Below, piece after piece: positions 1 through 10,848 of a DNA stretch of 64,000 nt. This DNA comes from Gammaproteobacteria bacterium. Lineage in GTDB: Bacteria; Pseudomonadota; Gammaproteobacteria; Pseudomonadales; Pseudomonadaceae. Location of the stretch: NCBI GenBank assembly GCA_023475025.1, contig JAMCWB010000067.1:62001-126000 (forward strand). The letters run 5' to 3'. Numbering within the stretch: the stretch's first letter is position 1; each line of letters begins with the position of its first letter. The position numbers and the translations under genes are program-made. The notes below the pieces were generated by a model. It saw only the letters and a list, made by a program, of their open reading frames with translations. It had not been told where the DNA came from and searched no databases.

Positions 1-1
1 G

Positions 2-739
2 GATTGGCATCTGCTGGTGGTATTTGTTCTCGGGGTGATTCTGATGCGCGCCGCCGGCTGTGTGATCAATGACTACGCCGACCGCAATATCGATGGCCAT
101 GTGCGTCGGACCCTGAACCGCCCACTGGCAACCGGCAAGATCCAGCCGCGTGAAGCCCTGGTCCTGTTCGGCATCCTGCTGGCTGCCAGTGCCAGCCTGC
201 TGCTGTTCACCAACTGGCTGACTGCCTTGCTGTCACTGGGCGGGGCCTTTCTGGCTACCCTATACCCCTTCTGCAAGCGCTTTACCTTCTATCCACAGAT
301 CGTGCTCGGCGCGGCCTTTTCCTGGGCCATCCCCATGGCTTTCGCCGCCCAGAGTGGCGCCCTGCCGATTACCCTGTGGCTGGTCTATATCGCCAATCTG
401 CTGTGGACTGTGGCCTATGACACCGAATACGCCATGTGTGACCGTGATGACGACCTGAAGATCGGGGTCAAATCCACCGCCATCATTTTTGGCGATGCCG
501 ACCGGGCCATTATCGGCCTGCTGCAGGGGCTCACCCTAATTTGCCTGCTCCTGGTTGGCGCCCGCTTTGACCTTGGCGTGTATTTCCACCTCGGGGTGCT
601 TGCCATGGCACTCACCTTTGTCTGGCAGCACTGGCTGATACGCGAGCGCGAACCCCAGGCCTGCCTGCAGGCTTTTTTATCCAACCACTGGAGCGGCCTG
701 CTGGTATTTATCGCTATCGTTCTGGATTATGCACTCTAG
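2..739 (+). CDS. ubiA: 4-hydroxybenzoate octaprenyltransferase, 5' end truncated by window edge
   Basis: [33 protein letters not shown] motif typical of UbiA; frame stays open to the window start; next to phoB. Confidence 0.93.
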   Translation, partial: DWHLLVVFVLGVILMRAAGCVINDYADRNIDGHVRRTLNRPLATGKIQPREALVLFGILLAASASLLLFTNWLTALLSLGGAFLATLYPFCKRFTFYPQIVLGAAFSWAIPMAFAAQSGALPITLWLVYIANLLWTVAYDTEYAMCDRDDDLKIGVKSTAIIFGDADRAIIGLLQGLTLICLLLVGARFDLGVYFHLGVLAMALTFVWQHWLIREREPQACLQAFLSNHWSGLLVFIAIVLDYAL

Positions 740-777
740 GTTGACCAGCAGCGACACACAGTGGGAGATGTGCCAGA

Positions 778-795
778 TTGTCATATAATTGCAAC
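778..795 (+). promoter_or_regulatory. putative Pho box upstream of phoB
   Basis: TTGTCATATAATTGCAAC resembles the Pho box consensus (CTGTCATA-N4-TGTCA); 54 bp upstream of phoB. Confidence 0.6.
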
Positions 796-848
796 ATAGA
801 TGTTATCTAATCATGCGGTATTGAAAACCTGTAACAGGACGCTGACGC

Positions 849-1538
849 ATGGCAGGCAAGACCATTCTGATTGTCGATGACGAAACCCCGATCCGTGAAA
901 TGATTGCGGTCGCCCTGGAAATGGCTGGTTATGAATGCCTGGAAGCAGACAACGCACAGGCAGCCCATGCGCTGATCGTCGACCGTAAACCCGACTTGCT
1001 GTTGCTGGACTGGATGCTGCCCGGTACCACTGGCATCGAACTGGCACGGCGGCTCAAGCGTGATGAAATGACCAGTGACATCCCCATCATCATGCTCACC
1101 GCCAAGGGTGAAGAGGACAACAAGATCCAGGGCCTGGAAGTCGGTGCGGATGATTACATCACCAAGCCCTTTTCCCCGCGTGAGCTGGTTGCCCGCCTGA
1201 AAGCCGTGCTGCGCCGTGCCGGGCCTGCCGACAGTGAAACCCCGATCGAAGTTGATGGCCTGCTGCTCGACCCGATCAGCCACCGTGTGACTATCGATGA
1301 GTCACCGGCGGACATTGGGCCAACGGAGTATCGCCTGCTGCAGTTCTTTATGACCCACCAGGAACGTGCCTATACCCGCAGTCAGCTGCTGGACCAGGTC
1401 TGGGGTGGTAACGTCTATGTCGAGGAACGTACCGTGGACGTGCATATTCGCCGCCTGCGCAAGGCGCTGGGCGACAAGTACGAACATCTGGTACAAACTG
1501 TACGCGGTACCGGCTATCGCTTCTCCACGCGTAGCTGA
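849..1538 (+). CDS. phoB: phosphate regulon response regulator PhoB
   Basis: Receiver plus winged-helix OmpR-type domain; adjacent to PhoR-type kinase. Confidence 0.95.
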   Translation: MAGKTILIVDDETPIREMIAVALEMAGYECLEADNAQAAHALIVDRKPDLLLLDWMLPGTTGIELARRLKRDEMTSDIPIIMLTAKGEEDNKIQGLEVGADDYITKPFSPRELVARLKAVLRRAGPADSETPIEVDGLLLDPISHRVTIDESPADIGPTEYRLLQFFMTHQERAYTRSQLLDQVWGGNVYVEERTVDVHIRRLRKALGDKYEHLVQTVRGTGYRFSTRS

Positions 1539-1570
1539 GTGATGTCTTACCGCTGGCAACAGGATCCTCT

Positions 1571-2875
1571 GTGAGCAAAGGTGCATTGCGCTCTGCTGTA
1601 TTCCAGATACTCAAGATCAGCCTGGCCGGCGCCTTGCTCGGCGGTTTGCTGGGTAGCGCAGGCATTGGCCTGGCCGTTGCCCTTGCCCTGTGCCTGATCT
1701 GGCATCTGCGCCAATTGCAGCGCCTGCTGCGCTGGCTGCAAAAGCCCTACAAAAGCCAGGTGCCGGAAGCCGGTGGGCTCTGGGGCGAAGTCTTCGACAC
1801 CTTGCACACCATGCGCCGCCGCGAGCAGGAAGTGCGCAAGCGTATGCGCTCGGTGATCAATCGGATCCAGAGCTCCACCACCGCCCTGAGCGATGCGGTC
1901 GTGATGATTGATCGCGATGGCCATCTGGAATGGTGGAACCAGGCCGCACAGACCCTGCTCGGCCTGCGCAGCCCCGACGACACTGGCCAGCATGTCACCA
2001 ACCTGATCCGCGATCCGCGTTTTGTGGATTATTTCGAGCTGACTCAACATGCCCGTGAGGGGCTGGACCTGCCCTCGCATATCGACCCCAATGTGCGCCT
2101 GATGTACTCACTCACCCGCTATGGCCGCGGTGAACGATTGATGGTCGTGCGTGATGTCACGCGGCTGCATAATCTGGAGCAAATGCGCAAGGATTTCGTC
2201 GCCAACGTCTCCCATGAGCTGCGAACACCGCTGACCGTAATTGTCGGTTACCTGGAAACCCTGAGTGACAATGTCGATGCCATCAACCCGCGCTGGAAGC
2301 GTGCGCTGGATCAGATGCAGCAGCAGGGGCGACGCATGCAGGCCTTGTTGACCGACCTGTTGTTGCTGGCCCGACTGGAAAATGACGAACTCGGTCGTGA
2401 TGAAGAGACTGTGCAGCTGTCACCCTTGTTGCGCAGTATTTGTCAGGACGCGCGGGACCTCTCCGGCGAACGGGGGCACAAGATCACCCTGGACATTCAG
2501 GGGAGTGCGCTGATCAAGGGCGTCGAAGCAGAAATCCGCAGTGCCTTTTCCAACCTGGTGTTCAATGCGGTGAAATACACCCAGGATGGCGGGCAAATCA
2601 CTATTCGCTGGTGGGAAGATGTGCATGGCGGCCATTTCAGCGTCACCGACAATGGCGCCGGCATTGCCCCGGAACACCTTAACCGGCTCACCGAGCGCTT
2701 CTATCGGGTGGATGCCAGCCGCAACAGCAGTACCGGTGGCACCGGCCTGGGGCTGGCCATCGTCAAACATGTCATGCTGCGCCATCAAGGTTATCTGAGC
2801 ATTGCCAGCACCTTGCACAAGGGCAGTACCTTTACCTGCCACCTGCCAGATAGCCGCCTGCTGGATAACGACTAG
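1571..2875 (+). CDS. phoR: phosphate regulon sensor histidine kinase PhoR (GTG start)
   Basis: PAS region, H-box FVANVSHELRTPLTVIVGYLE, ATPase motifs; follows phoB. Confidence 0.94.
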   Translation: MSKGALRSAVFQILKISLAGALLGGLLGSAGIGLAVALALCLIWHLRQLQRLLRWLQKPYKSQVPEAGGLWGEVFDTLHTMRRREQEVRKRMRSVINRIQSSTTALSDAVVMIDRDGHLEWWNQAAQTLLGLRSPDDTGQHVTNLIRDPRFVDYFELTQHAREGLDLPSHIDPNVRLMYSLTRYGRGERLMVVRDVTRLHNLEQMRKDFVANVSHELRTPLTVIVGYLETLSDNVDAINPRWKRALDQMQQQGRRMQALLTDLLLLARLENDELGRDEETVQLSPLLRSICQDARDLSGERGHKITLDIQGSALIKGVEAEIRSAFSNLVFNAVKYTQDGGQITIRWWEDVHGGHFSVTDNGAGIAPEHLNRLTERFYRVDASRNSSTGGTGLGLAIVKHVMLRHQGYLSIASTLHKGSTFTCHLPDSRLLDND

Positions 2876-2879
2876 CGAC

Positions 2880-3848
2880 TCAGGCGCTGGGCGAGTAGTG
2901 TGACTGGGCCGTGCCCGAGGCAATCAACCGTGACAGATACTCCAGCTTCTCAGGGTCCTGATCGACAAACTTGACCGTAACCTTGAGCCACTCGCAGTCG
3001 ACCTTGGGCTCCATGGCCGCAACTGCATGAATATAGCCATTGATACGCGCCACGGACTGGTCGCTGTCCTGCTCAAGGTCCAGCACACCCACCTCAAATA
3101 CCTGCGGCATCCGCTCGCCGCGGCGCACCACGACCAGGGCATCGCGCAGACTGAGGGTTTTGACCACACAGGCAAACTGCTCACCAGCAAGTCGTAATTG
3201 CGCCTGCCCGCGCACTGGCGAGCTGCCCTTGGTCCCGGCTGCAGTCGCCGGTGGCGCAGCCGCCCTGGCAGGGGTTGTAGCCACCGCTGACGACGTGGCG
3301 GCGCCACCAGTCAGTGCCGCGATACTGCCGGCGCCGGGAGCAGCGCTGGGCGCGGGCGCTGCGACCGGTTTTTTCTCCGGCGCGCGACCGCCCATAAGTG
3401 CCGACACGCTGTCCTTGGCGGTGCCTTCACTGGTCTGTTTGCTGCGCTGCTGAAACTCCGACAACTTGCCGGCACGGTGCAGCGCCTTTTTGACCTTGGC
3501 AATCAACTGCTCGTTGGTAAAGGGCTTGCCGACATAATCGGAGACCCCGGCCTGGATGGCCTGCACCACATTGTCCTTGTCGCCGCGACTGGTGACCATG
3601 ACAAAGGGCACTTTGCTCTTGTCCGGCTGCGCCCGCACCCACTCGAGCAACTCCAGGCCACTCATTTCCGGCATTTCCCAATCACACAGGATCAGGTCGA
3701 AGCTGGCGCGGCTTAGCAATTGCTGAGCCTTGCGGCCGTTGGTCGCCTCTTCAATCTGTAAGCCTGGGAAATAGCTGCGCAAGGCCTTCTTGACCAGATC
3801 ACGAATAAAGGGGGCGTCGTCCACTACCAGGACGTTAACTTTAGCCAT
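2880..3848 (-). CDS. response regulator with Ala/Pro-rich linker and C-terminal PilZ-like domain
   Basis: MAKVNVLVVDDAPFIRDLVKKAL receiver; low-complexity linker; C-terminal ~100 aa with PilZ-like pattern. Confidence 0.75.
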   Translation of the reverse strand: MAKVNVLVVDDAPFIRDLVKKALRSYFPGLQIEEATNGRKAQQLLSRASFDLILCDWEMPEMSGLELLEWVRAQPDKSKVPFVMVTSRGDKDNVVQAIQAGVSDYVGKPFTNEQLIAKVKKALHRAGKLSEFQQRSKQTSEGTAKDSVSALMGGRAPEKKPVAAPAPSAAPGAGSIAALTGGAATSSAVATTPARAAAPPATAAGTKGSSPVRGQAQLRLAGEQFACVVKTLSLRDALVVVRRGERMPQVFEVGVLDLEQDSDQSVARINGYIHAVAAMEPKVDCEWLKVTVKFVDQDPEKLEYLSRLIASGTAQSHYSPSA

Positions 3849-3970
3849 AGAAACAGATGTCCACTGATGCCAGTTAAGCAAGGCTGATATGCCTGCTAGC
3901 TTAGCGCAGGCGAGCAGTAAAAACTGCTGCAATTTGCCATCAGGCTAAAACAAGTTGGCAGCTGGGAACA

Positions 3971-3996
3971 CAAAGCCCGCCAGTTGGCGGGCTTTG
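3971..3996. terminator. rho-independent-type hairpin
   Basis: CAAAGCCCGCCAGTTGGCGGGCTTTG inverted repeat just downstream of the alcohol dehydrogenase gene. Confidence 0.7.
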
Positions 3997-4014
3997 TGGG
4001 CACTCAAGGCAGGT

Positions 4015-5175
4015 TCAGAGCTTGCCTTGCAGGGCGTTGAGGAACAACTGCTGGTATTGCCCGGCATCCAGCTTGATCGGGTTGGTCGCCGCCGCCGGAT
4101 CCTTGATGGACATGGCGCCCAGCGCTTCAGCATTGCTGTCATCGATATCCAGCGCCGCCAGCGTATGCGGAATATCCAGCTCCTGACGCAGGTCCAGCAC
4201 CCACTCCAGCATGCCATCGAAGTTCTGCTTGGGCAGCCCCAGGTAACGGGCGGCACGCTCCATTTCCGCTTCAATCGCAGGGCGGTTGGTTTGCAGCGCA
4301 TACGGCATGACGATGGCATTCAGGGTGCCATGGTGGGCGTCATACATGGCGCCGAGACTGTGTGACAGGGCATGAATAGCCCCCAGGCCACGCTGGAACG
4401 CGACACAACCCATGGTCGAGGCAACCAGCATCTGCATGCGTGCATCGATATCACTGGCACCCTGCTTGGTGGCACGTGGCAGGTACTCTTTAACCAGACG
4501 CATGCCTTCCAGCGCAATCCCTTCTGCCATCGGATGGAACAAGGGTACGCAGAAGGCTTCCAGATTATGTGCCAGCGCGTCCATACCGGTCGCGGCGGTC
4601 ATTTTCGCCGGCAGGCCCAGGGTCAGTTCCGGATCCAGGATGACAATCCCCGGCACCATCTTGGCGTGAAACAGAATACGCTTGGCGTGTTTCTCCTCAT
4701 CGCTGATCACCGACGCCTGGCCCACTTCGGAACCGGTACCCGCAGTGGTCGGCACGGCAACTACCGGCAGCATCTTGCTGGCATCAACGTTGGATGGCTT
4801 GAGCGCATCCCACAGGGCGATGTCCTGCCGGGCAATCAGGGCAATGGCCTTGGCCGCATCAATGGCCGAGCCACCACCAAAGGCAATCACGCCGTCATGG
4901 TTGCCGGCCTTGAGCGCTGCCACGCCATCGAGCACGTTCTCACTGCTGGGGTTACCCTTGACCTTGCTGAACATCGCGGCCTGCAAACCGGCATCGCGAC
5001 ATTGCTGGATCGCCGCCTCAACCATCGGCAGTGCCGCCAGGCCCGGGTCAGTGACCAACAAGGGGGCTTGCATACCCAATTGTTTACAGGCTTTGGCCAG
5101 CTCACCGATCCGCCCCGGCCCCACACGTACTGAGGTCGGATAATGCCAGTTCATGCTGTAGGAAGTGATGTCCAT
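4015..5175 (-). CDS. iron-containing alcohol dehydrogenase
   Basis: GGGSAIDAAKAIA and FHAKMVPGIVILDPELTLGLPAKMTAATGMDALAHNLEA motifs of Fe-ADH family. Confidence 0.93.
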   Translation of the reverse strand: MDITSYSMNWHYPTSVRVGPGRIGELAKACKQLGMQAPLLVTDPGLAALPMVEAAIQQCRDAGLQAAMFSKVKGNPSSENVLDGVAALKAGNHDGVIAFGGGSAIDAAKAIALIARQDIALWDALKPSNVDASKMLPVVAVPTTAGTGSEVGQASVISDEEKHAKRILFHAKMVPGIVILDPELTLGLPAKMTAATGMDALAHNLEAFCVPLFHPMAEGIALEGMRLVKEYLPRATKQGASDIDARMQMLVASTMGCVAFQRGLGAIHALSHSLGAMYDAHHGTLNAIVMPYALQTNRPAIEAEMERAARYLGLPKQNFDGMLEWVLDLRQELDIPHTLAALDIDDSNAEALGAMSIKDPAAATNPIKLDAGQYQQLFLNALQGKL

Positions 5176-5473
5176 GCTGTCTCCGCTGAATGCTCGTTAT
5201 TGGAATCCGGTTATCGGTATGGCTACCAGCCGCTCAGGCCACTTGCCGGCGGGGGATACAGAACCGATTTATGTCCCGCAACATACCCAAAACAGCTGCC
5301 TACGTCCATGCCCGGCAACATTTGCTGCGACAATTGACCACTTGCGTTCCCCTGATCAGAGGGTAGAGTGACACCGATACCAACAGGTCCATCCTTGTTC
5401 ATGCGAGCCTGGCAGACCGATAAGCGCTGAGCACAGTGCATTGCGTATTCGATTAAATGCCTTGAGGAAAACC

Positions 5474-5797
5474 ATGATGAAAACCCTGATTTCCGCAGTA
5501 TCGTTGGCTGCCCTGATGGCCGCCCCGGCCGTGATGGCTGAAGACCCTGAGCAGCTGTTCAACACCAAGGCCTGCATGGCCTGCCACGCACTGGATGACA
5601 GCCAGCGTGTTGGCCCTGGCATGGAGGCTGTACAAGCCCGCTATGCCGATGAAGACCTGGACGAGATTGTCGCTACCCTGGCTGGTTACATCAAGAATGG
5701 CAACTCGGGTAACTGGGGCCAGATCCCCATGCCGGCTAACGCCAACGTCAGTGAAGAGCAGGCTGAAATCCTCGCCCGCTGGGTAATGACCCGCTGA
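5474..5797 (+). CDS. small periplasmic c-type cytochrome (c-551/c8-like), intact copy
   Basis: Signal peptide MMKTLISAVSLAALMAAPAVMA, CMACH haem motif. Confidence 0.9.
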   Translation: MMKTLISAVSLAALMAAPAVMAEDPEQLFNTKACMACHALDDSQRVGPGMEAVQARYADEDLDEIVATLAGYIKNGNSGNWGQIPMPANANVSEEQAEILARWVMTR

Positions 5798-5815
5798 ATG
5801 CGTCAGCAATACAAC

Positions 5816-5850
5816 AAACCCCACACCGGCATGCCGATGTGGGGTTTTTT
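5816..5850. terminator. bidirectional terminator between cytochrome c and phoU (copy 1)
   Basis: AAACCCCACACCGGCATGCCGATGTGGGGTTTTTT hairpin with T tract. Confidence 0.85.
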
Positions 5851-5870
5851 ATAACCCTGGTGTTACCGGG

Positions 5871-6614
5871 TCAGGCCTGACTACCCTTGCCTCCGTCATC
5901 CTGCAATGTAGCTTCTATCTGCTTCAACCCCTGATAACGCACATCACGCCCAATCACCAGATAGATCACCTGCTCGGCAATATTGCGCGCATGGTCACCC
6001 ACCCGCTCCAGTGAACGCAGCACCCAGAGTACGTTGAGTACGCGACCGATCGAACGGGGATCTTCCATCATGAAAGTGACCAGCTCGCGCATGGCGGTCT
6101 TGTATTCCTGATCGACGATCTTGTCTTCACGCGCCACGGCATAGGCCTGGTCGCTGTCCAGGCGGGCAAAGGCATCCAATGAGTCCTGCACCATCTTGCG
6201 CACATGAGCACCGATGTGTCGGCATTCAACGTAACCACGCGGCGATTGCCCTTCATCGACCAGTTGCAGGGCACGCTTGGCAATCTTTGATGCCTCATCG
6301 CCAATACGCTCGAGATCGACAATGATCTTGTTGATGCTCATGACCAGACGCAAATCGCTGGCCGCCGGCTGGCGACGGGCCAGGATACGCAGGCATTCCT
6401 CGTCAATCTGCAACTCCATCTGGTTGACCGCCTGATCACTGTCGCGCACCTTTTCGGCCAGTTCGCTATCGCCGCTGACCAGCGCGCTGACCGCATCATT
6501 GATCTGCTTCTCGACCAGGCCGCCCATCTCCAGCAACTGGGTGCGGATTTCCTCGAGTTCGGCGTTGAACTGCTGGGAAATATGGTGGCTGAAACCTTCA
6601 GTTTCCTTGTTCAT
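5871..6614 (-). CDS. phoU: phosphate signalling complex protein PhoU (copy 1)
   Basis: PhoU family sequence; identical to 7503-8246. Confidence 0.95.
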   Translation of the reverse strand: MNKETEGFSHHISQQFNAELEEIRTQLLEMGGLVEKQINDAVSALVSGDSELAEKVRDSDQAVNQMELQIDEECLRILARRQPAASDLRLVMSINKIIVDLERIGDEASKIAKRALQLVDEGQSPRGYVECRHIGAHVRKMVQDSLDAFARLDSDQAYAVAREDKIVDQEYKTAMRELVTFMMEDPRSIGRVLNVLWVLRSLERVGDHARNIAEQVIYLVIGRDVRYQGLKQIEATLQDDGGKGSQA

Positions 6615-6632
6615 GGTGCATTCCCCTCAAGG

Positions 6633-7155
6633 TTAGCCGTAACGGCCGGTAATGTAGTCTTCGGTTTGCTTCTTGCTCGGGTTGGTGAACAACGTATTGG
6701 TATCGCCGTATTCGATCAGGTCGCCCATGTACATAAAGGCGGTGTAATCCGAGACCCGCGCTGCCTGTTGCATGTTGTGCGTCACAATAACGATGGTGTA
6801 CTGATCCTTCAGCTGGTTGATCAGCTCTTCGATTTTCAGGGTCGAGATCGGGTCAAGCGCGGATGCCGGCTCATCCAGCAGGATCACTTCCGGCTCGATG
6901 GCGATGGCGCGGGCAATCACCAGGCGCTGCTGCTGACCACCGGACATGCCGAAGGCGTTGGCATCCAGGCGATCCTTGACCTCATCCCAGAGCGCCGCAG
7001 CACGCAGCGAGCGCTCGACGACTTCATCCAGCTCGCGCTTGGAGTTGACACCCTGCAGGCGCAGGCCATAGGCCACGTTCTCGTAGATGGATTTGGGGAA
7101 GGGGTTCGGCTTCTGGAATACCATGCCCACGCTGCGGCGCAATTCCGCCACATCC
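6633..7155 (-). pseudogene. pstB: 5'-truncated pstB fragment created by the tandem duplication
   Basis: Identical to the C-terminal part of full pstB at 8265-9158 but lacks the Walker A region GPSGCGKST. Confidence 0.9.
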
Positions 7156-7429
7156 CCCGGCCGTGATGGCTGAAGACCCTGAGCAGCTGTTCAACACCAA
7201 GGCCTGCATGGCCTGCCACGCACTGGATGACAGCCAGCGTGTTGGCCCTGGCATGGAGGCTGTACAAGCCCGCTATGCCGATGAAGACCTGGACGAGATT
7301 GTCGCTACCCTGGCTGGTTACATCAAGAATGGCAACTCGGGTAACTGGGGCCAGATCCCCATGCCGGCTAACGCCAACGTCAGTGAAGAGCAGGCTGAAA
7401 TCCTCGCCCGCTGGGTAATGACCCGCTGA
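7155..7429 (+). pseudogene. truncated cytochrome c copy lacking signal peptide
   Basis: Identical to 5523-5797; start codon and most of signal peptide absent. Confidence 0.88.
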
Positions 7430-7447
7430 ATGCGTCAGCAATACAAC

Positions 7448-7482
7448 AAACCCCACACCGGCATGCCGATGTGGGGTTTTTT
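7448..7482. terminator. second copy of bidirectional terminator
   Basis: Copy of 5816-5850 offset by 1632 bp. Confidence 0.85.
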
Positions 7483-7502
7483 ATAACCCTGGTGTTACCG
7501 GG

Positions 7503-8246
7503 TCAGGCCTGACTACCCTTGCCTCCGTCATCCTGCAATGTAGCTTCTATCTGCTTCAACCCCTGATAACGCACATCACGCCCAATCACCAGATAGATCA
7601 CCTGCTCGGCAATATTGCGCGCATGGTCACCCACCCGCTCCAGTGAACGCAGCACCCAGAGTACGTTGAGTACGCGACCGATCGAACGGGGATCTTCCAT
7701 CATGAAAGTGACCAGCTCGCGCATGGCGGTCTTGTATTCCTGATCGACGATCTTGTCTTCACGCGCCACGGCATAGGCCTGGTCGCTGTCCAGGCGGGCA
7801 AAGGCATCCAATGAGTCCTGCACCATCTTGCGCACATGAGCACCGATGTGTCGGCATTCAACGTAACCACGCGGCGATTGCCCTTCATCGACCAGTTGCA
7901 GGGCACGCTTGGCAATCTTTGATGCCTCATCGCCAATACGCTCGAGATCGACAATGATCTTGTTGATGCTCATGACCAGACGCAAATCGCTGGCCGCCGG
8001 CTGGCGACGGGCCAGGATACGCAGGCATTCCTCGTCAATCTGCAACTCCATCTGGTTGACCGCCTGATCACTGTCGCGCACCTTTTCGGCCAGTTCGCTA
8101 TCGCCGCTGACCAGCGCGCTGACCGCATCATTGATCTGCTTCTCGACCAGGCCGCCCATCTCCAGCAACTGGGTGCGGATTTCCTCGAGTTCGGCGTTGA
8201 ACTGCTGGGAAATATGGTGGCTGAAACCTTCAGTTTCCTTGTTCAT
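7503..8246 (-). CDS. phoU: phosphate signalling complex protein PhoU (copy 2, adjacent to full pstB)
   Basis: Identical to copy 1; follows full-length pstB in operon order. Confidence 0.95.
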   Translation of the reverse strand: MNKETEGFSHHISQQFNAELEEIRTQLLEMGGLVEKQINDAVSALVSGDSELAEKVRDSDQAVNQMELQIDEECLRILARRQPAASDLRLVMSINKIIVDLERIGDEASKIAKRALQLVDEGQSPRGYVECRHIGAHVRKMVQDSLDAFARLDSDQAYAVAREDKIVDQEYKTAMRELVTFMMEDPRSIGRVLNVLWVLRSLERVGDHARNIAEQVIYLVIGRDVRYQGLKQIEATLQDDGGKGSQA

Positions 8247-8264
8247 GGTGCATTCCCCTCAAGG

Positions 8265-9158
8265 TTAGCCGTAACGGCCGGTAATGTAGTCTTCGGTTTG
8301 CTTCTTGCTCGGGTTGGTGAACAACGTATTGGTATCGCCGTATTCGATCAGGTCGCCCATGTACATAAAGGCGGTGTAATCCGAGACCCGCGCTGCCTGT
8401 TGCATGTTGTGCGTCACAATAACGATGGTGTACTGATCCTTCAGCTGGTTGATCAGCTCTTCGATTTTCAGGGTCGAGATCGGGTCAAGCGCGGATGCCG
8501 GCTCATCCAGCAGGATCACTTCCGGCTCGATGGCGATGGCGCGGGCAATCACCAGGCGCTGCTGCTGACCACCGGACATGCCGAAGGCGTTGGCATCCAG
8601 GCGATCCTTGACCTCATCCCAGAGCGCCGCAGCACGCAGCGAGCGCTCGACGACTTCATCCAGCTCGCGCTTGGAGTTGACACCCTGCAGGCGCAGGCCA
8701 TAGGCCACGTTCTCGTAGATGGATTTGGGGAAGGGGTTCGGCTTCTGGAATACCATGCCCACGCTGCGGCGCAATTCCGCCACATCCACGTTACGGTCAT
8801 AGATATTCTGACCATCCATCACGATCTCGCCGGTAATACGGCAGATATCCACCAGGTCGTTCATACGGTTGAAGCAGCGCAACAGGGTTGACTTGCCACA
8901 ACCGGACGGACCGATAAAGGCGGTGACCTTCTTTTCCGGAATACGCAGATTGATGCCGTTCAGGGCCCTGTCATTACCATAGTGCAGCTCAAGGTTGTTC
9001 ACCTCGATCTTGATCGTCTCATCGGCCAGCGACAGGATCTCGCTCTTGTGCCCCAGCGCCTGGCTGGGTGACATGGAAACCTGGCTCTGTGTGGACGGCT
9101 TGGCCGCTGTGTTCATATCGGAGTTCTCGGTAGTCATAAGATTGATTCCTGTCATCAA
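8265..9158 (-). CDS. pstB: phosphate ABC transporter ATP-binding protein PstB
   Basis: [41 protein letters not shown]. Confidence 0.96.
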   Translation of the reverse strand: MMTGINLMTTENSDMNTAAKPSTQSQVSMSPSQALGHKSEILSLADETIKIEVNNLELHYGNDRALNGINLRIPEKKVTAFIGPSGCGKSTLLRCFNRMNDLVDICRITGEIVMDGQNIYDRNVDVAELRRSVGMVFQKPNPFPKSIYENVAYGLRLQGVNSKRELDEVVERSLRAAALWDEVKDRLDANAFGMSGGQQQRLVIARAIAIEPEVILLDEPASALDPISTLKIEELINQLKDQYTIVIVTHNMQQAARVSDYTAFMYMGDLIEYGDTNTLFTNPSKKQTEDYITGRYG

Positions 9159-9163
9159 TGCGC

Positions 9164-10831
9164 TTAATCGGAAGCGCTGCGGTAGCGTTCACGCAGGTGG
9201 TTGCGGATCGAGATGGCGGTCAGGTTGAGCACCACAATCAGCAATACCAGCACCAGCGCCGTGGCATAGACCAGTGGGCGAGCCGCTTCAACATTGGGGC
9301 TCTGGAAGCCGACATCGTAGATATGGAAGCCCAGATGCATGATCTTGCGTTCCAGGTGGATAAAGGGGAACTCGCCATCGATGGGCAGCGTTGGTGCCAG
9401 CTTGACCACACCCACCAGCATCAGTGGTGCCACCTCACCGGCCGCACGGGCAATCGCCAGAATCATCCCGGTCATCATCGCCGGGGTCGCCAGCGGCACG
9501 ACCACTTTCCACAGGGTTTCCGACTTGGTTGCGCCCAGCGCCAGACTACCCTGGCGGATGGTGCTGGGAATCCGCGCCAGACCTTCTTCGGTCGATACAA
9601 TCACGATCGGCAGGGTCAGCAAGGCCAGCGTCAAGGAGGCCCAGAACAAACCCGGGGTCCCGAAGGTCGGGGACGGCAGCGCAGCCTCGTAGAACAGACG
9701 GTCGATATTGCCGCCGAGGAAATACACGAAGAAGCCAAGACCGAATACCCCGTAGACGATCGAGGGCACCCCGGCCAGGTTGTAGACCGAGATGCGGATG
9801 ATCCGCGTCATCAGGCCCTGTTTGGCATATTCACGCAAATAAATGGCGGCGAAGATACCGAACGGGGTAACAATGATCGACATCACGAAGACCATGGTTA
9901 CGGTGCCGAAAATGGCCGGGAAAATACCGCCCTCGGTATTGGCTTCACGCGGGTCATGGGTCAGAAACTCGCCCAGACGCACAAAGTACTGTCCCAACTT
10001 GGCCGGAACACTCATGGCATTGGGTGCCGAGACGCGGACAATGTGGGCAAGACTGATATCCAGCTCCTGCCCGTCATTCATGCGCATACGCAAGGTATCG
10101 CGCTGGGTACTGGCGTAGAGTACATCCAGTTCGGCGCGCAACTCATCGTAGTCGGTATCCAGCTGGGCGTTCATCTCGGCAATGCGGGCCTCGGCCTGCT
10201 CGCGCTCGGCACCCTCGACATTGCGCAGATCCAGCGAGCGCCGATCCAGACGCAGTTGCTCGATACCCCGGTTGATGCGACCGATCTCACCGCGCTCGAT
10301 AGCGCGGATATCATTATGCAATGCCACGCTGCGGCTGACCGAGTCCTGCACCGCCGACCAGAAATTACTGTCACCGACATTCAGCACTTCGCCATCGCGG
10401 GTCATGCTGACCGGATAACCATAGAAGTTACCCCACTCGCGGCGTTCGATAACCCAGACGTTCTCCGGATACTGGAACTCGCCCATACCGAACTCGGTGT
10501 ACCAGGCAAAGTCGCGTCCGGTCTGGTCACGGTTACCCTGCTTGAACAGGTAGCGGGTCACCAGTTCGACCTCCGCCGGCACCACATAACCGGCATCACG
10601 AGCCACAGCGGCTGGAATGGTCTGCGAGCGCACTACTTCACCGAGGATTTCCGTGCGGTTACCCTCAGTATCAATGACCTCAACCTGGGCCACATCCGCC
10701 GGCCAGAAGTGCGCGAAACCGCGCACCGCAATCAGGCCGAGCAGGCCCACCACCATGATCATACAAATCGCCACTGCACCGGCATTCAGCCAGATCCAGG
10801 GGGAACCACTTCTAAACCAGGATTTCATCAT
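9164..10831 (-). CDS. pstA: phosphate ABC transporter permease PstA
   Basis: Permease motif [50 protein letters not shown]; long N-terminal extension. Confidence 0.94.
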   Translation of the reverse strand: MMKSWFRSGSPWIWLNAGAVAICMIMVVGLLGLIAVRGFAHFWPADVAQVEVIDTEGNRTEILGEVVRSQTIPAAVARDAGYVVPAEVELVTRYLFKQGNRDQTGRDFAWYTEFGMGEFQYPENVWVIERREWGNFYGYPVSMTRDGEVLNVGDSNFWSAVQDSVSRSVALHNDIRAIERGEIGRINRGIEQLRLDRRSLDLRNVEGAEREQAEARIAEMNAQLDTDYDELRAELDVLYASTQRDTLRMRMNDGQELDISLAHIVRVSAPNAMSVPAKLGQYFVRLGEFLTHDPREANTEGGIFPAIFGTVTMVFVMSIIVTPFGIFAAIYLREYAKQGLMTRIIRISVYNLAGVPSIVYGVFGLGFFVYFLGGNIDRLFYEAALPSPTFGTPGLFWASLTLALLTLPIVIVSTEEGLARIPSTIRQGSLALGATKSETLWKVVVPLATPAMMTGMILAIARAAGEVAPLMLVGVVKLAPTLPIDGEFPFIHLERKIMHLGFHIYDVGFQSPNVEAARPLVYATALVLVLLIVVLNLTAISIRNHLRERYRSASD

Positions 10832-10848
10832 ATTCCCCTATTGACCGA

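Larger units (their letters stand above)
5523..8787. repeat. direct tandem duplication: copy 1 5523-7155, copy 2 7155-8787 (period 1632 bp, one shared base)
   Basis: Translations of the cytochrome, phoU and pstB segments are identical in both copies; sequence resumes the cytochrome segment abruptly at about 7155 inside pstB. Confidence 0.97.

Noticed and set aside
1302-2080. Minus-strand ORFs antisense to phoB/phoR
   Set aside because: Overlapped by well-supported phoB and phoR; no motif support
4372-5133. 253-aa plus-strand ORF
   Set aside because: Antisense to the iron-containing alcohol dehydrogenase; no recognisable domain
6917-7456. Minus-strand 179-aa ORF fused across the duplication junction
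   Set aside because: Chimera of the antisense cytochrome frame and an out-of-frame pstB; not a plausible new gene
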